Shown here piece by piece: positions 43,201-57,966 of a stretch of DNA of 64,000 bases. Source of the DNA: Acanthopagrus latus (lineage: Eukaryota > Chordata > Actinopteri > Spariformes > Sparidae); contig NC_051045.1 in NCBI RefSeq assembly GCF_904848185.1, forward strand, positions 20,837,332 to 20,901,331, given 5' to 3'. Positions within the stretch are counted from its first letter, which is position 1. Each line of letters starts with the position of its first letter. Made by a program: the position numbers and the translations under genes. The notes under the pieces were generated by a model that worked only from the letters and a program-made list of their open reading frames with translations, made no database searches and had not been told where the DNA came from.

Positions 43201-46200
43201 CTCATTCTGGGAGTACAGCAGAATTCCGATTGATTGATTGTATCACGTCTTGAACATGAAACATTTTCATCTTCCACCATTCCTTGTTACATTGATGTGA
43301 AAACACTTTCCTTCCTGCCTCCTTTTGTTTCTCCTGCAGCCACAGGGCTCCGTACCCACCGCTGGGTTACTATAGTGACTGTCTTCTACATTACTGCCTT
43401 CTGCATTACCTGTTCCCTACCTGTCTGCCCTCATAGCTGCTGTTTAAAGTGAGCTGTCGAGTATGATCAGATATGCATATTTTGGTGCTGTTAAGAAAAA
43501 TAGTGGTCTGTCTGCAACTCCACTTCAGTGCTGCCAGGTTAAAACCAGAATCGCGTCATTAACTCAAGACGATGAGGTGTAGGCGGCACGACTGTTTGAG
43601 TCGGAGGTTGAGGTTAAAAAGGAGACGAGTTTTTGTAGCAGTGACTGCAAGCTGGCAATGAACATAATTTCTGTGCTATTGAGGAGGCATGAAGCTGCTT
43701 CATGCTGCTGTGAACCAACAAAACTGAATGTTAAATGATATTGGTCATATTTCTGATTCCCTGGAAGGTGAGGTAGTTAGGTGAAATGTCAGGCAACGTA
43801 CTGTATTTGGTACTTCTGAGGGGTCCAACAAAATACTGCTCGCTGAAGGTGAAGAAAATCAGAATTGTAATATCTATGATATTTATGAGGTGATGATATA
43901 AACTCAGAAATATTCATTTTGTTCAAAAACTGAACACACCATCTGTTCTCAGACTGTTTGAAGCTAGAAGTTGTGGCAAGGTCCGCCAGATAGAATCAAA
44001 GTAAAACCGAATGAATGATTTTAATCAAATTTAACGTTATTTAATGACTCTTTAACTGACAGATACTAAGACGAGGGAATAATTCAGCCTTTCAGTTAAA
44101 GAAACACTAAAACAGCTGGATGTGCTGGAACAATCACACACTTTACTGCAGTATGCTGATTCCATTTCTCTTTTGTTCGGTGCCTTAACTTGGAGCCACA
44201 GCATGTATGTGGGAATTCAGTGTGTGCAACAAGTGTGTATTAAATCAGATAAATGTGATTGCCTTTTTATTCTACCGTTCACCTCTAAGGGAAAGGTACA
44301 CTCCTCTTTCTTTAACTGGCTGAATCTACAGCATAGAAGATATAATGCAACGACCATATACCTTGTGCCATAAACTAAAACGAGCTTCTTATGCAGAGGG
44401 AACAGAATGAAGGTAATGAAATGTGTGCATGCATTAATGAAAAGGAATATCTAAAAACACACAGATGACATTTTTCTGCTCAGACTATCAGATGTTGCTA
44501 CCACAGCCACTCAGTTTCTATGGCGACGGACATTATCAAGCACCGAGTCTGTTTCAGCACTGCAGGGTGTGGCTTCTTCTGCTACAGTGGTCATCAAGTG
44601 GCTAAATTACTGAATGCTTCCCTCTGTCCACTCTAGTCCAATTGTGAGAACAAAAACATTTTCTTTAACTGGCCACCATAACCCCTGTTAAATATTTATG
44701 ACCCACCTCCAACCAACTCACTGAAATGAAACATCAGGTAGTGTGAGAGCGTCATTTAACCCCCCTGAAGATTCCTTATTTCTGACTGAAATACTACTGA
44801 TAATTACTAATATTATATATTACTGGCACTGCTGGTAAACACAAAGACAAAAGACAAAGCAGTGTATTGTAGCGATTTGTAAAAATGTGTTTGAATGTTA
44901 GCCAAGTAAAGATTCAAATCAAAGTCCTCGTGAACGCAAACAATCACAGCACTGTCAGCATGCAGGGCGTCAATCTAAGATCGCTGTTTGCATCGTGACA
45001 AGCAATTTGTCAGCCGCTGTCACACGTGCCTGTGAATTGAAACGGTCGTTTAAAAAAGGCATGGGGTGGCTGCCCTTCCTATCTTCTGCCACTTACTTGT
45101 AATGCATTGGTATTTCTCGTCATCCAAATTTGATGTATGGGCTAAATGTTTACAATAAACTGATATGCAGATGTCTGTTGGCGCCAATATGCTAAAGTGA
45201 ACTGTTGACAGCTCCTGTGTCCCCAGCTGAAGGCGCTGGATCAGGTAAAATGAGCCTCTCAGTTAATACCCGTAGACGAAATTTTGCAATATTTCATGCG
45301 CTGCTGTCACTGCATCGCCATAGCAACATTACCTCTCATTTAAAAAAAAAAGAAAGACATTTTGCTGTAATAGTGTCTAGTTGCTGGGTCTGTTCCTCAT
45401 AAAAGATACCATATATCATATCTACTTGTTTTAAAAAAAACAGCAGCGGTTTTATATCTTCTGGCAGATTCTGTGCAGATTTGTGGTCGCTGCTCACAGT
45501 CATACAGAGTGAAAGTTAGTTCTTAAAGGGACTAAAATATTGCACCAATAATAACCATATCAATTTGTGGTGGTAGAACATCGAACCCAAAAACTGACAC
45601 GCTCCAGACACTGCTATTCCAAAATGTTCATCAGCTTTGTTTGTTTCACTTATCTTGGTTGACAATGCCAATTAAGTGTGTTCGAAGCAGCGCTGGAGCA
45701 GTGGCAGTGACGGCTCTCATAACATGTTTGGATTTTCACACATTAATATCAACAGCACAGGCTGATTGCTGGCTTCACACATCAATATCAGGCCTCGCTT
45801 TCAAAGAGCCTCTCACAACACGCACATTTACTGTATCCTGAGCATCGTTCTGGTTTATCTCTTACCAAATATTTGTGGTTTTATGTGATATGTTGAGAAT
45901 GTTTAATTATCAAAACATCACTACAGCCACAAATAAGACAATTTCTAGCTTCTCTCACTCACGTGTTTTCATAGAATGATTAATGTTCCTATGAATCTCT
46001 GTCTCCCGTCGTAATGAAAATGCTGCTGTTTACTCTTTTCCCAAAGGTTTCCCTTAGAAAAACAAGGTGAATCTTATCGACCGATACACACCCTTTTAAC
46101 TTCCTCTTACCTCGTTGAAATGTGCATCCTGAGTAGCGGTGAGTCCGAAGCCGTTCTGCTGCGTCTCGAAGGTCAGGAGGCGGGACAGCAGCCGCTCGGC

Positions 46201-49200
46201 GATCTGCAAGTCATTGCCATAGAGTCGAGCGGTCGCCTCGGTGACGTCACGGAGCTGGTGGGCAAGTTTCTTCTCCATGATGGTGTTCAGCTCCGTCTCA
46301 TTACGCTCCAGGGAATCGAGCTGGAAATACATCAAACAAAAGTGAAAAACTGATGCCTGTTTTACATGTAGTCAAGAGTAACTGGGATTTAATGTGACAA
46401 TAATAATGTTTAGAAGTACGACTGGATGAACAGATTGATATTGTATTGTATTGAGGTGTTGTACTGTTTTGTATCTCAAAAATTTTTCACACTTCTTTTT
46501 TTTTGTTTTTTAAATTGAGGGGTAAAACCTGACCAGGATTCAACACTCAGACACAATTTTGGGACTCAGCAGACGTGTTTTTAACAGTATCAATACGAGG
46601 TATTACATACAGCAGAATTGAGCTCAACAAATGGAGGTGAGGTGCAGTTGTACAGATCCGGCTCCAGCCATCCTCTCTCTACATCACAGTGTCTGATGGC
46701 TGCACCTGTATGGAGGAAAGACATTATACATATATAATTTAAACTGAAGGTCAAAACTTACATAGGGCCATATGTGAGAGTATCCATATGTATCTGTTTG
46801 GATGTGTGTGAGTGTGTACGGACCGACAGAGCCTTTGGGGCAGGGCACTGCAGCGGGCAGGTTGAACTTGGTCCGAGGCCACCAGATCCCCTGAGTGATG
46901 GTCTTTGGACAACCATCGTAAATGACTGCAACGACACAGAACGTCATTCAAAATCATTCTCAGCAGTTCGATTAAAATGCTCTAATTAAAAAAACACAAC
47001 AAAAACTGGCTACAAATTAAAATAATTAACTACAGAAGGGAAAGTGGAGAGGGACAAAGCCCACAGCAGAGAAAAACAGACTATAAGGAGAAAAGATGAA
47101 TGTAATTAACAGTTTCTTTGTTGTTTTAGACTTAAGACACAACTTTGATTAATGTGACCATTTTGGAAGACGGAATACAAGAAGTTGAAAACCTATGATT
47201 AAACACTTATAATCTGTGAAAACGCAGTAGCGTCTCATTAATTTCATTCGTGTCTCTTTGAATCCATCTTAAATATTACACATGAAGCACTTGTTGATGG
47301 ATACTTCTGCCAAAAGAACAAAGAAAGCAACAAGTGATTTTGGCTTTTGTTGGAGAACAACACTAATGTAGCTTTCACATCAAATAAGGCTTTGGAAGCT
47401 ATTGTTCAAAGGCATCAACCACAAAGCTGAACCACAGAGCTGCAAGATAGTGGCACATTTTCACTATGAAAATAACATAATTGGTTGGAAAAGTCACGTC
47501 CAACAAATCATTCTGTCCCACATTTAACATTTAATCTAAGTAACTCGCATTAAGCAAATCAGGGTTATTTTGGAAAGGGCACAGTGCAGCAGTGTCGTGC
47601 TTGATTTCTCAAGGTTTTTTAAAAATCCGATCTGTCGCGCGTCCGAGATGTAACACTGAGCATGACGATGAATAAACACATAACTGATGCAGTCACCTGT
47701 TGAGTCAACCAGAGTTATTCATAAAAATGCAACAGAGTGATACATAACGTCTAAAAGTTTGATTTTTGCATTCTCACCTTCACAGCCCGAGTTTGTGACC
47801 TCAGCGAAGGGGTTGTCACATGAATTGCACTGGCGACCAATCACGCCGGGCCGGCACTGACACTGGCCTGTCTCTGGGTCGCACGACCGCGAGAAGGAAC
47901 CCACCGGGTAGCAGTCACATGGGAGGCAGGTGTCAGAGCCCCGCGGATGGTAGTGAAACTCCTGAAACACACACACACACACACACACATTCAGAGGGTG
48001 TGTGTGAGTAGGCACACAGATCATACTCCAGACAGAAGAATGGAAATTGTCACGGTGCCAAGAATAGTGTCAGCGATTACATCACTGCACGCATTAGGGC
48101 GAGAGTTACAGAGTATGACAAAAAGGGGACGTGGTGATAATGGAGACATGAATACAGCAAGAACAACAGTCCGTGCACGACGTACAAAAGAGCTGGCTTT
48201 TGCTTATTGCTCCTTCACTTTTGAGGTTCTCATGTAGGTGCACTCTGTTCTCACGTTCACCTGCTGAAGCGGAAAAGTATCTCCAAGCTCAGCTTTATTC
48301 TGAATTCAAGGCATGCAACAACAAGCATGATTTATGACATCACGACCAGTTTGCAAACCAATCGTATCAGCCGCAAATTATTATTCCAGGCATTGTGAGT
48401 TTATATGTCTTAAACCACGTCTAGAAGGAGATTTTTGAGAAAAGCTCGTAATTACCACACAGGAGAAGATTATCTCTGACAGGACTGTCAGCCCCTAGCA
48501 GCTTTGTGCTGCGTTTTACAAGTTGAAATTCAAAAGTAATCTGCTGTTGCTTTATGGTCCAAAACACGAACAGGGAACTGTTACAGTGGTTCAGTGTTGT
48601 CTGACTTTGAGATGTCAGGAATTCTGACAATCAAGGCAGAAGAAGCCTGGAGGCAAAGCTCTCAACATGATAATCATCTTAAACAAGTTGTGTAAGAAAA
48701 ATCAAACATTTAAATGAATTATGGGAAACGACTTAATGCTGCTAATTAGATTTTATTCAACTGATCTTTGTATCTTAAATGCTTTTTCATTTTTTTAATT
48801 TTTTAGCTTAAAGGCATTTAAAATTTGCTCACTGCCGAGAAAGCAAGGTCTAGACATGTACTGCAATACGTGATCATGAGAGGTCTACGTGTCAGCCTTG
48901 ACCTGACTGGTACGCACACAGGCTAAATGAAAAACATTGTTACACTATAAGAATGACAAGCAGGGAAAAAAATTAATTTCAAGCTGCATTTTTCAGAAAA
49001 TCCGGAACACGAAGCCAAAGGGCACCAGGACAACATGTGGTTAGGTTCTCTGTTCGAAGAAACTCATAACGGAGATTAAAGATTAAGGTCAAAAGATCAG
49101 ATTAAGGATAGAACAGGGTTAAACATGCCAGCAGACATGTTAATATACACGTTCACACAAGGTACACATGTCAGTGATCATTGTATCACTTTTGATGTAG

Positions 49201-51197
49201 TCTGAATGTCTGGCTCAGTGTATCAGATTACTGTGTGTCTGGGTTTAACCAAAGCCAAAGAGATCCATACAGTTACACCACTAAAGTCGATCTAATCCCG
49301 AAAGTATTAGTATTCAATGTGATGATGAAAAAAAAAATCTCCTTTAAAAACAGCAGGTCTATAACCGTTCAACAGAGGTCTGAACGCTCGTAGCAGCTCT
49401 GCAGTATGATGAACAGCTCTCTGGTTAACACTGGTGAACTGAATACAAAAAAAAATCTGCATCATCTTTCAACCTCAGCCAAGAGTAAAAACATGCCAGG
49501 AAATCCTGTCATACATGCTGCAAAGCGATAAAGTAATAAGCATTCTATCCACACGCTGCTTGAGGTTGCAGTGTGTGTGTAGCACAGTTACCTTGCAGTG
49601 ACAGAGTCCGCTTGTCTTGTTGCAGTTGGGGTCGAAGCCCTTATCGGTGTCACAGTGACACGGTCCACAGGTCGGAGACCCCCACCAACCCCTGGGACAC
49701 TGGTGGTCAATCCTACACACACACACACACACACAAATCACCAGGTGGAATCAGTGATGAGTTGATGAAGGTAGAATGTGTGATAAATCAACATTATAAT
49801 GAAGGACTGTAGCCCTGCAGAGACGTGCTGGCCTACAATTCTTGTGCTCCAGATGTTAGAGAAATTACGAAAATGATAATTCCCACTTTTCTTGAATCGT
49901 ATCGCAATTGCACTAACAATCTTCATGTGATTGTTCTGATCATATTGTGCAGCTTTAGTATGAAGGGAGAGAGCAACAGAGCCTTTCAAAATCATGTATT
50001 TGTTCTTCAAAGGAATCATGTTTCCCTCTGATTTCTAACTAATGACAAACTAATTACAGTGCGTGGAACAAAGAGATGAAAGGGAGCGGGAGGGGCAGAG
50101 AGAGAAAAGAGCAGAGATGAAGGCAGCAGGGACGAGGCTTAAACTCAGAGAAAATATCAATACTGAAGGTGCAGGGAGAGAAACACGTGAGGGTGTCCGA
50201 GAGGTCAGGACGGACACGAGTTACATCACGGCATGTGCTGAGTCACAGAAGGGAGAGAGTGACATTTAAACAAACAAAAAAAAAACCCTGCAGCTATACG
50301 TTCACCTCAAACACCAGCGTGGGACTGCTTTTCTAAAACTGCTGCATTTCTGCCACAGATTGGATCACTGTCTGGTTTATTGTGTGCGGCACATTCGTTT
50401 CTTCTTTGCTCACACTTCGATTAATGCGCTCTCCCCTTCGGTTCCCAGTGTCTAATGGATCGCTGAGGAGACGAGCAGCTAATGCAAATTCTCGTGTGCA
50501 TCTCGTTATCGCTCCTCACAGGGAAGTTAGCTGAGATATCAGTGATCTTAATAGAATATTAGGACCGACTCTTCTCCTCCGGAGGTTTTTATTACATCTG
50601 TCGACAGCATCTCTCTCCCACACGAAGCATCTCCTCTTGATGTGTATTTTTTGTTTTGTTTTTCGCCGCTCAAAAGGTAGGACGAACACATCCAGTCAGA
50701 TGTTTTGTCTAATGACAAATATTATGGCTAATTATCTAGTCAAATTACATATGTATTTATTAAAAAATGCTGAAAATCATCTGCAACTATGGACCTTTTG
50801 GAACCTTTACTTGAAATAGGACAGTTTATCCATTATAAATAACATGATCTTTCTCTTGATCAACTATAAATTATGAGTGTGCATTAATGTAGTAGGAAGC
50901 TGATTAATGAGCCAAACTTCCAGATTTGTTTTATTCATTTAAGATAGAGAGAGAAAATCACAGCAGTGAGGAGCGAGAGAGAGAGAAACATCAGGGGAAA
51001 TTGAGGACATATATTTCATCAGTGGGCGACAATGTGTGTCTTTATGAAAAACACACACCAACTAGATCAAAGACGACACACACATGCACGAAAAATCATG
51101 AGATAAATTCAAAGCTGTGTGAATTTCAGAGGCAGGAAGGAAGGAAGAGGTAAGGTCAGGGTCACACTCCATACACACAGTTTAACGTGAGTGCGTG

Positions 51198-51283
<86 letters not shown>

Positions 51284-51691
51284 CGTGCATGTGTGTGTGA
51301 TATTAGGTTAAATCTACACTCATTCCACAGTGGATTACATGCAAGGCTGGAGATGTGGGATAACAAGGCAGAACTAAAGCTACCAGCACACACACACTGA
51401 CACACATGCACAGTTGAACAGAGCTTAGCTGGGCAGCAGGCAGCATCAAAGAGCTTTAGACCATACTGGCATCTCAGAGCTAAACCGTAGTTCAAATGTT
51501 GAGTCAGTTGTCAGTTTGTGTGTGTGTGTGTGTGTGTGTGTTTTTGCACCTGTGTTGGCAGTACTGCCCATAGTGGTTGTCTCCACAGTCACAGATGTAT
51601 CCATGGGAGGAGCTGGGCTTCCTGTGGCACTGAGCCTCGTTTTCACATGGATTCAGATGGCAAGCGTCAGTGCAGCCTTTCCCATAGTAAC

Positions 51692-51762
<71 letters not shown>

Positions 51763-54700
51763 GCTTCAGGTACTATGAACATCCAAGCAAAGCATACAGC
51801 CGTACACAACATGTTTATATACAGTCAGACTAATCTGCCTTGCAAATTACATGAATTGCTGCATGGATTACTTCACTGCCAAAAAAACTGTATTTTCCAT
51901 CCAGGAAGTGTGACATCCTCATGACTGTGATGCACAGTAGTCACACGGAGGAGGTCTGACATGTTGGTTCGAGCCCTGTTGCCATTTGATTAAATATTCC
52001 AGACACTTTCCAACAATGTGCCTCCCGTCAGCGTCATGTTTTCAGCATTAAACCAAAACCAAAGTGTCTCCATTACCTAAACCAAGTCCGTTCACATGCC
52101 TGGGATACATGTTGTCGTTAAGCAGTGAACAGCAGAAACGTTCAACATAAACACTTCCATGCTGTGTGTTGAGTTATGTTATGTTAATATTCTCAATCAC
52201 AGCAGAGATTTTTGCATTCCGTTGTTTTTTTTTTGTCTGCTTTTCTGATACGTTGCTGGAAAAGGTGAAGTCACTAACTTCCATGCACCACAGCCACATT
52301 TGAATTAAAATGTGATACAGTTTAGCTACATGCATTTGAATTTTCATATTGCCAGACCACCATCTTATGAGTCAAACCTACCTCTAAACAACCAATAGCA
52401 AGCACGTAAGAATTTATTTCCCAAGGAGTTAAAATAAATGTTGTTCAAGTTAATCTGACTTCTCCTTGATCTTGATATCAGAGGATTACATCTGTTTGAT
52501 ATTCCAGTCTTTTGCTGGAAATACTGCATACAAATTTGTATTTATTTGGAAAATCGAAATCATCAGACCCAGAAAATATGGCAAAATAAGAGGACACAGG
52601 CGGTCATTAAGTCTGCAAAGAACCTCCCTTGCATGTAAAACCGTGAAATGAGAGCACGAAACAACAACAAATCTAAATATGCAGAGCAGCGATCTGTTTC
52701 CCCTCCGTGTGGCGGGCGTAATAACCTGCCAGTTCACAAGTACACATCTCGAACATCAAAGAGTGATTATCTCCAACGTCACTCCGGCAGCGCCAACCAC
52801 TGGAAAAACAAGTCACAACTGTGCATTACAGAGCTGTCAAACCCTGACACACAAAGCGACGTTCATCTGAAACAAAATCACCACCACTGCTCTCCAAAAA
52901 AAGGAATTTAAAAAGTCATTCCAAAAAAAAAAAACATTTGGACTAAACAATAAATCAAATAATCAACAAACAGTAAGAATTGGCCTTGGAAAGTGACAAC
53001 AATCTCTTTTGGGTTCCTCTCAAATAGGTTTTAAATGTGTACAAAACGCTGAATGTGTCAGGAAAATCTGATTCTGAAAAAAAAAGCAAAGTCATTGGAG
53101 AAAATGTTTCAGCGCCTCTCAACCATAATAGCATGAGAAACGTGCCTCAGTAAAAGCAAAGACCGCGCGCTTCAACGAGTCGCTTCAACACCACAACGAA
53201 CAACGCACAAAAAATTCCCACCATGCACTTCTGTGTGCGCCGGTGCAGCGCGGCGAACCAAGGCGTCACGCACTTCAACGCAATCCCCAGACACTCCACA
53301 CAAACACTGCAGCCTCTTACATGCTAATACAGGCCGGCACGTAAAACCCCCCTCTTTAATCTAATGACTAAAGCTGAGTGCTTCACACACACTTTGGGGT
53401 GTATTTAACACAAATAAAGAGGGCCTTTCACCCAGACCTGCTTTTCATTTAAAATGAACATAATTGCTGCATTTAGTCTTTAATGCACTTATTTTAATCA
53501 TCGGATTAAAATATTACAGGAGCTGCAGCAGAAGACTCCACTTTCATGTTGGGGTGGGCACTGTCGTGTTCAGACTGGATCTGAAGGAACGAGTAGACAC
53601 AAAGATGAAACTTTTGGCTAAATGTCAGTTTAGAAGCACTGAATCTTGATCATACATCTGATTCTGGGAATAAATGTGTGTGCAGTGTGAGCAATAATAC
53701 GCTGATCTTGACCCAGTTAATAAAATAACACTTCACTAATGACACACATCAGTATTTAAGACTTAGGTTAATAAGTAAAGAAGGACAGATTTATTCTAAC
53801 CATCATCTGGAGCAGTTCAGTGTCAGAAACAACATGTAAAAGTCTGAAACTAAAAACAATGCCCTTGTCCTTTTTCAGACTAGCCATGATGTTACATCTG
53901 TTATATGTTTGTGTATATCCTGCCATCAACATTCTCTCAAAAAGACAGTGATTGTATTTGCAGGAATCTCAATACAGCGTAAACATTTAAATACATGTAT
54001 ATTTATAATGTATTAAAAAGAATTATGAGAGGACTAACTTCCACGTACACTGTGCATACAACTATCCACTGTCTAAGCGGCTTCCCGACAATATAATATC
54101 ATTTGTCAGGTGTGTCGAGTGTCACAACACAGATTTACAGGTAATCAAAACAAATTAACTTTGGCTTATAGAGCTAATGCAATAATACTTATATACAAAC
54201 TTAAATTTGTCTGATTGTAATCTTGAGATCAGTAATAAGGTTAATTGCCTTGGATGTTTAACACAGAACAAATAATAGATGACTTGCAAAGGCAATGAGA
54301 TGTATACACAACAGGCCTCCACACAAGTTTAGTATGTTTAAATATGGGGTAAAAGTGTCTGAGTTCAGAGCATGTTGTACACCACTTCATACAGCACACT
54401 TATGGTCAAGCTACAGTAAAGCACTGCTTTGATGCAATCACATATCAATAATTTTATTAAATTAAAATATATTTAATAGTTACTGTTTGAAAAATTGTCA
54501 GTTCTTACTGAAAAGGTTGCAAAAAACTGTGAAATCTAGGAGAAGTCTTTCTTTACATTTGCTGCATGTTAGCATCGCCTCTGTGGCTGATGTGAAACAT
54601 GTGGTTCATGCTCAGCATGTGTCAGAAAAGCACGTGCGCTTCAAATACAGTCTTTTGTCACATACCAAGCAAGAGTTGTCACAACAAACAAAATGTTAAT

Positions 54701-55467
54701 ATTCATATCAAAAAGAACCATCAAGTGGGAAACGGAAAACAATGTGATCTACAAGATATTACATTTTGCCCGAAGCGTCTCACTGATCCCTCTGACTTTC
54801 AACCAACACAACTCTCTGCCTCGTGTACGATCACCTCCCCTCCTTCAGCCGGAACGTGTTCTGCTTTCAGGCTGCTTTTTTAATTTAACAGCACTGAATA
54901 GCGAGACGTCTGTATAGATTGAAGTGTGACTGAAGTGTGTGTGCGGCTTGTTGAGGTCGGCATTCCTCCCTCCGGAGCTGACAAATGCGTGAGGGGTCTG
55001 CTCTCTTGTGTTCGTCTATAGAAAATACAGAAACCACTTTGCTTTGAATCCTGTGGCCTTGGCTGCTGCATTCGACACACGCAAGGTCTTTCGATGACTC
55101 CTTTTCTTTTAATCTCTGTTTCTCTCCATCTTATTCTGCTTTGTTGGGAAAGTACAAACCTACTGTATTGTAATTTTGAAGGATAAAAACAACACACACA
55201 TTCGCGCCCGCCTCAAACCTCCACACACAGTTATTTCCATTTCATCGACCTTTTCTTTATCTTCCTCCCCTCCCTTGAAAATGCTATTGTTCAGTTTCCA
55301 ATTATTGTTATTATTTCACATACAGGCACACACAGGTGTGATTACAGGATCACACACACACACACAAACAGAGGCAGCGTTCTGTCTCTTATTTGTTTTC
55401 TCAAGATCCCCCGACTCTCCATCTCCAACTCTTGTTCTCCATGTCTCTTGCTTTCTCTCTCCCTCTA

Positions 55468-55524
<57 letters not shown>

Positions 55525-57802
55525 TAGTCCTCTTCTATCAACCCTATACATCTTCACACTTTCACCATGGCAACTGACAGAGAGAGGCTACGACAGCCTT
55601 GGCTGGTTTCAGACGTTTATAATGACACTGGCCTTGTCACAACAATATGAGGGGGAGAAAGGAAGAGAGCGAGGCCTGAGAACAAAGAGCTGTAATATAT
55701 GTGTGCACGTGTGTGTGTGTGTGTGTGTGTGTGTTTGTAGGTTTTTGTCTTTCACACTCAGGGTCAAGGAGTTTTTCTTATAAAAAGTTTTGCCTCCTGA
55801 GCTGTGTGAACATCCAGGGTGACTCACAGCTCCACGTCTGGACACTTTATCGTAAGACAACATCAGCTTGACTTCTCCACAACGCTCGCTGCGATCAGGA
55901 CAAGAGAGATGAGTCATCTGTTCACTGAGCCATCCATTCATCCTCTGTGAATCCAACCATCTTCTTTCTGACAGCGGAGAGATTGTGCATGTCACAAGTA
56001 TCCCGTAAGAAAGTGTGTGTGTAAGAAACACAATGATATTGGAGAATGATGAGTTCAATGACTCCAGTGACGTGTTTTGTGAAAGCAATTGCTAACAGTG
56101 ATGAATCACATAAAGTGATCATCCAACTACAGACTTTTAAGAGCTTTTGGCCTTTTTTTTTCCATCACTGTTATGATTTTACGGCACATTTACTGTATGA
56201 TTCTGCCTCGTCGCTTTAATCAACCTCATAGCAGCAACAGCACGCAGTGGTCTTTGGCTTAAAAGCTCTAATAACCCCACTGCATCCCACCTGCCCAGCG
56301 CCAACTGGGAGTCAAGCAGAGTTAGTAAATGGAACATGGAGCTGCTAAGCAGGAGGGCGTTTTTTTCTCAGAACTTGCTGTAGACCAAATCTGAGCAAAA
56401 TGGAGAGTGAATAATAAGCTCCCATTTATCAGCTCGCTGTTTCCACTGGCTGTGCTTCAAGCTATAGGGGAGCCAGGGTTTAATGAAGCTTTAAGATCAA
56501 TTCATTTCCAAGTATTTCATCACCACTGAGTATGACATTTTGTAAATATTATTTAAGTTGATGAACAGTGGGTTTCAAACAAAGGATCATGGGTTGTTAA
56601 AAAACCCAACTTAAATCAATCTGTAAGACAGTTTTTACACTCACTTGAGGCGGTTTTGTGTTTTTTCAGAAAACAAACCGTTTTCATCGTCTTCCCAGAT
56701 ACAACCATAACACGCAAAAATTGAAGTTCCTGAAGATGTCTTCTTCTTCTTTTAAGACTGATTGTCCATCAGCAAACAGTTTGTCAGTTTTGCTTTTCAT
56801 TTCAGGATTTCAAAAGCGAATTAAGGATAGGGAGATGAGGTTCACACCTGCAGACCCTGCTAGAGGAAGACATCCGCCCCGGGGACCACCAACCTCCAAT
56901 TTGCAATCCGATCTCCGTGACCCCATTCCAGCTCTGTCTCTAAACAGCTTTAGTGTTTTTCACTAAAAGAGGAACATCGCTCTCCCAAAAAGGATGTGTG
57001 TCCCAACTACAATGCAATAAAAAACATGTCTCTTTATAAAATGTTAACATTTTCATGATTATTTGGATAATGAATGGAATGCTTTTATTTTGTTCAGGCT
57101 AACCGTGAGGACCAATAATAAAAAAAGAAGCTTGATCTGTTTTAAGTGAGTAAGTAACAGAGTTATCAGACAAGTGGGTAACCCTTTTCTTCAAATAGCA
57201 GTCATTTCCATGCTTGCAAAACAACTCAACTCTATACACACACAATACACCACTCATTCATTCATTCATCTGTGCCAAATACCTGCACTTTTCTAGATTC
57301 TATATCAAACCTGATCAATAAATGACATCTCTGGGCTTCAAGTCATTTGTCAACTTTGCACTGATTCAGCACCTTGAGGATCTGGCATCTACTGTAGGTC
57401 AGGACACAGGAAACACAGCCTGAAACTCATAAATCTCTCCCTCGCTCTCCCAGAGGGTCCGAGCTTAATATACTGCAGCGGCACGGCACACCCAAGAACA
57501 ACAGTCTCATATAATGCACTTTTCTCCATCTGCAGAAATATCATTTTGCCATTTGTTGTCTTCAATCACTAGTGTAATATCTTCACAAAAGCAGATAAAT
57601 GACTCATTACCACAGTGAAAGCGGTTATGAGACTTCCTGTTTCAAACCCCGAACATGTGTTTTCTACATGTGATTCAGTTGGTTTTTTAAACAGCTCAGG
57701 GAACTCAAGCCGACATAAATCAGCATGGCTGTAATTTATCATATTAAATTCAGTTTTTCCCTGCACTGCATTAGCCTGTAGCAACTGGCAACAACTGTCA
57801 CA

Positions 57803-57846
<44 letters not shown>

Positions 57847-57931
57847 CTGACATACTGTATACTGACTCACAAACACACAGTGAAGCGATGAGAGCAGATG
57901 TCTCTGTGCTTTGTCATGCAGAGCCTTCTCT

Positions 57932-57966
<35 letters not shown>

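Larger units (their letters stand above)
49713..51549 (-). other. celsr3: celsr3 intron
   Basis: A 1.8-kb intron. Microsatellites lie at both ends and a long GT tract at 51201-51278. A purine-rich stretch lies at 50060-50130 and a complex, non-repetitive block at 50340-50620. Confidence 0.75.

Noticed and set aside
56658..56966. A 102-codon plus-strand frame in the largest celsr3 intron
   Set aside because: Preceded by a TTTCATTTCAG-like site but no conserved motif, no partner exon and low complexity; not enough support.
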